Part shown: positions 61,951 through 64,000 of the stretch, in pieces
Position numbering within the stretch: the stretch's first letter is position 1
How the letters are laid out: every line of letters starts with the position of its first letter
Notes under the pieces: model-generated
Told to the model about the DNA's origin: nothing
The model's database searches: none
What the model saw: only the letters and a program-made list of their open reading frames with translations
Made by a program: the position numbers and the translations under genes
Origin: Dorea_D hominis
GTDB lineage: Bacteria > Bacillota > Clostridia > Lachnospirales > Lachnospiraceae
DNA length: 64,000 nucleotides
NCBI RefSeq assembly: GCF_014287705.1
Contig: NZ_JACOOY010000008.1
Span: 62,001-126,000, forward strand
Reading direction: 5' to 3'

Positions 61951-61990
61951 AACAAAAACAGGGATACAGTTCTTCACCATACCCCAGTTT
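61951..61990 (-). terminator. Intrinsic terminator after the ferredoxin gene
   Basis: On the minus strand AAACTGGGGTAT pairs with GTATCCCTGTTT (one mismatch and two G-U pairs), followed by TTTTGTTT, 15 bases after the ferredoxin stop. Confidence 0.75.
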
Positions 61991-62004
61991 ATCTTCGCAT
62001 TTTA

Positions 62005-62190
62005 TTACTCCACAATATCAATCACAGATACCGGACAGTCATCTCTTGCTTCTTTTGCTGCTTCTTCATATTCCGATGCAACTTCTCCACATGCTTCCGC
62101 AAGTCCATCTTCATCAAATGAGAATACTTCCGGGCACGTTGTCACACATGCACCGCAGGAAATGCAGCCATCCATCACTCTTGCCTTCAT
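62005..62190 (-). CDS. Small ferredoxin, single [4Fe-4S] type
   Basis: A 61-residue electron carrier. The motif CISCGACVTTCPEVF supplies three ligands (C9, C12, C15) plus an extra Cys (C19), and DDCPVSVI near the C-terminus supplies the fourth. The rest is acidic, as in clostridial monocluster ferredoxins. AAGGAGG lies 6 bases before the ATG. It is downstream of arcC and followed by a terminator, so it may be cotranscribed with carbamate kinase. The partner enzyme is not in the window. Confidence 0.93.
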   Translation of the reverse strand: MKARVMDGCISCGACVTTCPEVFSFDEDGLAEACGEVASEYEEAAKEARDDCPVSVIDIVE

Positions 62191-62251
62191 CGGTTACCTC
62201 CTTCATTTTTCCGGTAGTATAACCAGATTGCAGACATTTTAAACGAATTTC

Positions 62252-63181
62252 TTAAGAAATCTTAGTTCCTGTCTTTCCTTTTAAAGCTTCGCCAAGCTTA
62301 TCAAAAGAAGTAATGAGTGCGCTTCTTCCTTCTCCTTTTTCAATGAAAGAAACAGAAGCACTTAACTTCGGAAGCATATTATACTCTCCGAAATGTCCCT
62401 CTTCCATATATTTCTTCGCATTTTCTACGGAAATCTCGCCCAGTGCTTCTTCATTGTCACGTCCGAGATTAATCTTCACCTGATCTACACTCGTCAGAAT
62501 GATCAGCTCGTCTGCCTGTGTATCCTCTGCCATCTTTCCGGCAGTCAGATCCTTCTCAATGACAGCGCTTGCACCTTTCAAATGGTTATCCTGTTCCAGA
62601 ACCGGAATACCACCACCACCGCATGCAATAACAATCTGATCTGCATCCAGAAGAGCCTTGATCGCATCAATCTCTACAATGCGTACCGGATTCGGTGCAG
62701 ACACGATGCGGCGGAATCCTTTGCCTGGTTCCTCTACTACATAATTACCCTTCTTACGCTCCTCATTTGCTTCTTCCACATTCATATAACGTCCAAGGAT
62801 CTTGGTCGGTGTATAGAATGCTTCATCATATGGATCCACAACTACCTGTGTCAGGATCGTGCTGACTGTTCTGTAAATGCCTCTGTTTAAAAGTTCCTCG
62901 CGAATCGCATTCTGAAGGTCATATCCGATATAGCCCTGGCTCATGGCAGAACATACAGACATTGGCGCCGCTGTATAGTTCTCGTGTACTTTTCCAAATT
63001 CGTTCATCGCTGTATGGATCATACCTACCTGCGGTGCGTTGCTGTGTGTAATGGCAACCTGATATCCGTCCTCGATCAGATCCGCGATTACTTTTGATGT
63101 TTTCTTAACTGCTTCCTGCTGCTCCGGCAAGGTCGTACCAAGGGCACGATGTCCCAGCGCAACGACTACTCTTTTCTTCAT
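62252..63181 (-). CDS. arcC: Carbamate kinase
   Basis: Makes ATP from carbamoyl phosphate and ADP (or the reverse). The 309-residue amino-acid-kinase-family protein has VVVALGHRALGTTLPEQQ at the N-terminus, THSNAPQVGMI, VDPYDEAFYTPTKILGRYM, IACGGGGIPVLEQDN and the ATP region ILTSVDQVKINLG. The usual ALGGNA opening reads ALGHRA, a small deviation worth noting. No arcA or arcB is in the window, so the carbamoyl phosphate could come from another catabolic route (for example allantoin or agmatine). Divergent from dapB. Confidence 0.95.
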   Translation of the reverse strand: MKKRVVVALGHRALGTTLPEQQEAVKKTSKVIADLIEDGYQVAITHSNAPQVGMIHTAMNEFGKVHENYTAAPMSVCSAMSQGYIGYDLQNAIREELLNRGIYRTVSTILTQVVVDPYDEAFYTPTKILGRYMNVEEANEERKKGNYVVEEPGKGFRRIVSAPNPVRIVEIDAIKALLDADQIVIACGGGGIPVLEQDNHLKGASAVIEKDLTAGKMAEDTQADELIILTSVDQVKINLGRDNEEALGEISVENAKKYMEEGHFGEYNMLPKLSASVSFIEKGEGRSALITSFDKLGEALKGKTGTKIS

Positions 63182-63348
63182 GCTCTATACCTCTTATTTT
63201 CTGTAAATTTCCTCTCAAGATTATAAAAAGAATTATAGCCTCTTTCTGAAAAAAATGCAACTCCTGCTCGTCTTTTGTGGTAAACTGAAATTATTAAAAG
63301 GGATTTCCCGATACGTGTTGAAAACGTATACGAAAGGAGTTTACATTT

Positions 63349-64000
63349 ATGAAAGTTATCGTAACAGCCCCAAGAGGGAAAATGGGCAAATTGATCACAC
63401 AGGTTGCAGCCTCCCGTGATGACATGGAACTGGTTGCCGGTATCGGTCCAAAAGGGCGCGATTACATCGGAACAGATCTCGGAACTGTCGCAATGGTCGG
63501 AAAAGAACTGCACGTTCCGGTTGTAGATGATCTCGAATCCGTTATTGACAAATGCGATGTGATCATCGATTTTTCTACTAAAGAGATGGCTATGGAAGTT
63601 CTGGATCTTGCCATCAGACATAAAAAAGGTCTGGTCTGCGGTTCTACCGGTTTCTCCGACGAAGAGATGAAACGTTTTGAAGATGCTGCTTCTTCTATTC
63701 CAATGCTCTATGCAGCCAACACTTCCAAACTCGTCAATGTCATGAATAAAGTTCTGGAATTTATCACAAAGACAGTTGGGGAAGAACTGGACATTGAGAT
63801 TCTTGAGATGCATGATCAGTGGAAGAAAGATGCACCGAGCGGTACTTCCAAAGAAATGGGCGAGACCATGGCACATGCACTTGGCAAAGAATTATCCGAT
63901 ATCGCTGTATACGGCAGAGAAGGAGTTTCTCCGCGAGAACCTGGAACAATCGGTTATCATTCTCTGCGCGCCGGCAATATTCCAAGTAGCCACACTGTAT
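63349..64000 (+). CDS. dapB: 4-hydroxy-tetrahydrodipicolinate reductase, 3' end cut by window edge
   Basis: NAD(P)H reduction of hydroxy-tetrahydrodipicolinate in the diaminopimelate pathway. The first 217 codons are present; the family is about 250, so about 35 are missing. The Rossmann loop reads TAPRGKMGKLI instead of GAxGRMG. CGSTGFSDEEMKRF and the catalytic block EMHDQWKKDAPSGTS follow (about residues 149-163). The catalytic His and Lys are kept, but the second His of the usual HHxxK is Asp. AAAGGAG lies 9 bases before the ATG. It faces arcC across 167 bases. Confidence 0.92.
   Translation, partial: MKVIVTAPRGKMGKLITQVAASRDDMELVAGIGPKGRDYIGTDLGTVAMVGKELHVPVVDDLESVIDKCDVIIDFSTKEMAMEVLDLAIRHKKGLVCGSTGFSDEEMKRFEDAASSIPMLYAANTSKLVNVMNKVLEFITKTVGEELDIEILEMHDQWKKDAPSGTSKEMGETMAHALGKELSDIAVYGREGVSPREPGTIGYHSLRAGNIPSSHTV

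Noticed and set aside
63182..63348. Lysine riboswitch upstream of dapB
   Set aside because: The 167-base gap shows only a short ATACGT/ACGTAT repeat near the start and none of the lysine-riboswitch core.
63178..63876. Minus-strand open frame of 232 codons
   Set aside because: Antisense to dapB, which has clear motifs, a ribosome site and a family match.
1..64000. CRISPR arrays, tRNA or rRNA genes, prophage or integrated elements
   Set aside because: No regularly spaced repeats, cloverleaf-like sequences, integrases or phage genes were seen anywhere in the window.

Overview
The window is a contiguous piece of a low-to-mid GC Firmicutes chromosome, most like a Lachnospiraceae (Clostridium cluster XIVa) gut anaerobe. 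This is inferred from the gene content (archaeal-type AspRS with GatCAB, LL-diaminopimelate aminotransferase, GerMN and YlmC/YmxH sporulation proteins, PduL, ANTAR regulator beside glnA, DUF4340/GldG ABC cluster), strong GGAGG ribosome sites and AT-rich sigma-A promoters. No rRNA, tRNA, prophage, CRISPR array or intact insertion sequence was seen. Most genes are on the minus strand; plus-strand genes are argG, a DUF5721-like gene, a MATE transporter, pduL and the 5' part of dapB.

Layout. 1-10 kb: lepA (3' end outside), holA, an FMN hydroxy-acid dehydrogenase with an N-terminal cysteine cluster, then a tight run comEC - GerMN lipoprotein - histidine kinase - response regulator - comEA. 10-17 kb: a DMT transporter, then argD-argB-argJ-GNAT-argC facing argG, with ARG-box-like operators and a REP-like palindrome in the divergent control region. 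17-27 kb: a divergent LspA-like protein, a small coiled-coil protein, a clostridial S8 protease, a cytidylate-kinase-like protein, an NhaD-type antiporter, clpX, ligA and an RluF-type pseudouridine synthase. 27-35 kb: htpG under a perfect CIRCE operator, a MacB-like ABC exporter with a long coiled coil, and a PurF-like protein whose glutaminase nucleophile is missing. 35-42 kb: the Asn/Gln transamidation operon aspS-gatC-gatA-gatB behind a T-box, then a ClC transporter with a folded leader. 42-52 kb: a Gld-type ABC cluster, AIM24, an SNF symporter, greA, a HAD phosphatase, a lipoprotein amidase and the MATE transporter. 52-64 kb: glnA - ANTAR regulator - dapF - dapL - FliB-like - crcB, then pduL, housekeeping genes (TM1266-like, xth, truA, nrdR, ymxH, ferredoxin), arcC, and dapB running off the right edge.

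How the genes work together. Amino-acid and nitrogen metabolism dominate: arginine synthesis (argCJBD plus argG, without argF here), glutamine synthesis with a dedicated ANTAR regulator, diaminopimelate synthesis (dapL, dapF, dapB), and tRNA-dependent amidation. The T-box specifier region reads GAAC, so Glu (GAA) and Asn (AAC) codons overlap, which suits an operon that amidates both kinds of mischarged tRNA.

Nothing in the window is an obvious new defence or mobile system. The best candidates for undescribed biology are the structured leader upstream of the ClC gene, the PurF paralogue with a dead glutaminase, the GNAT protein inside the arg operon, the glnA leader hairpin beside the ANTAR gene, and the mixed com/two-component/GerMN operon.
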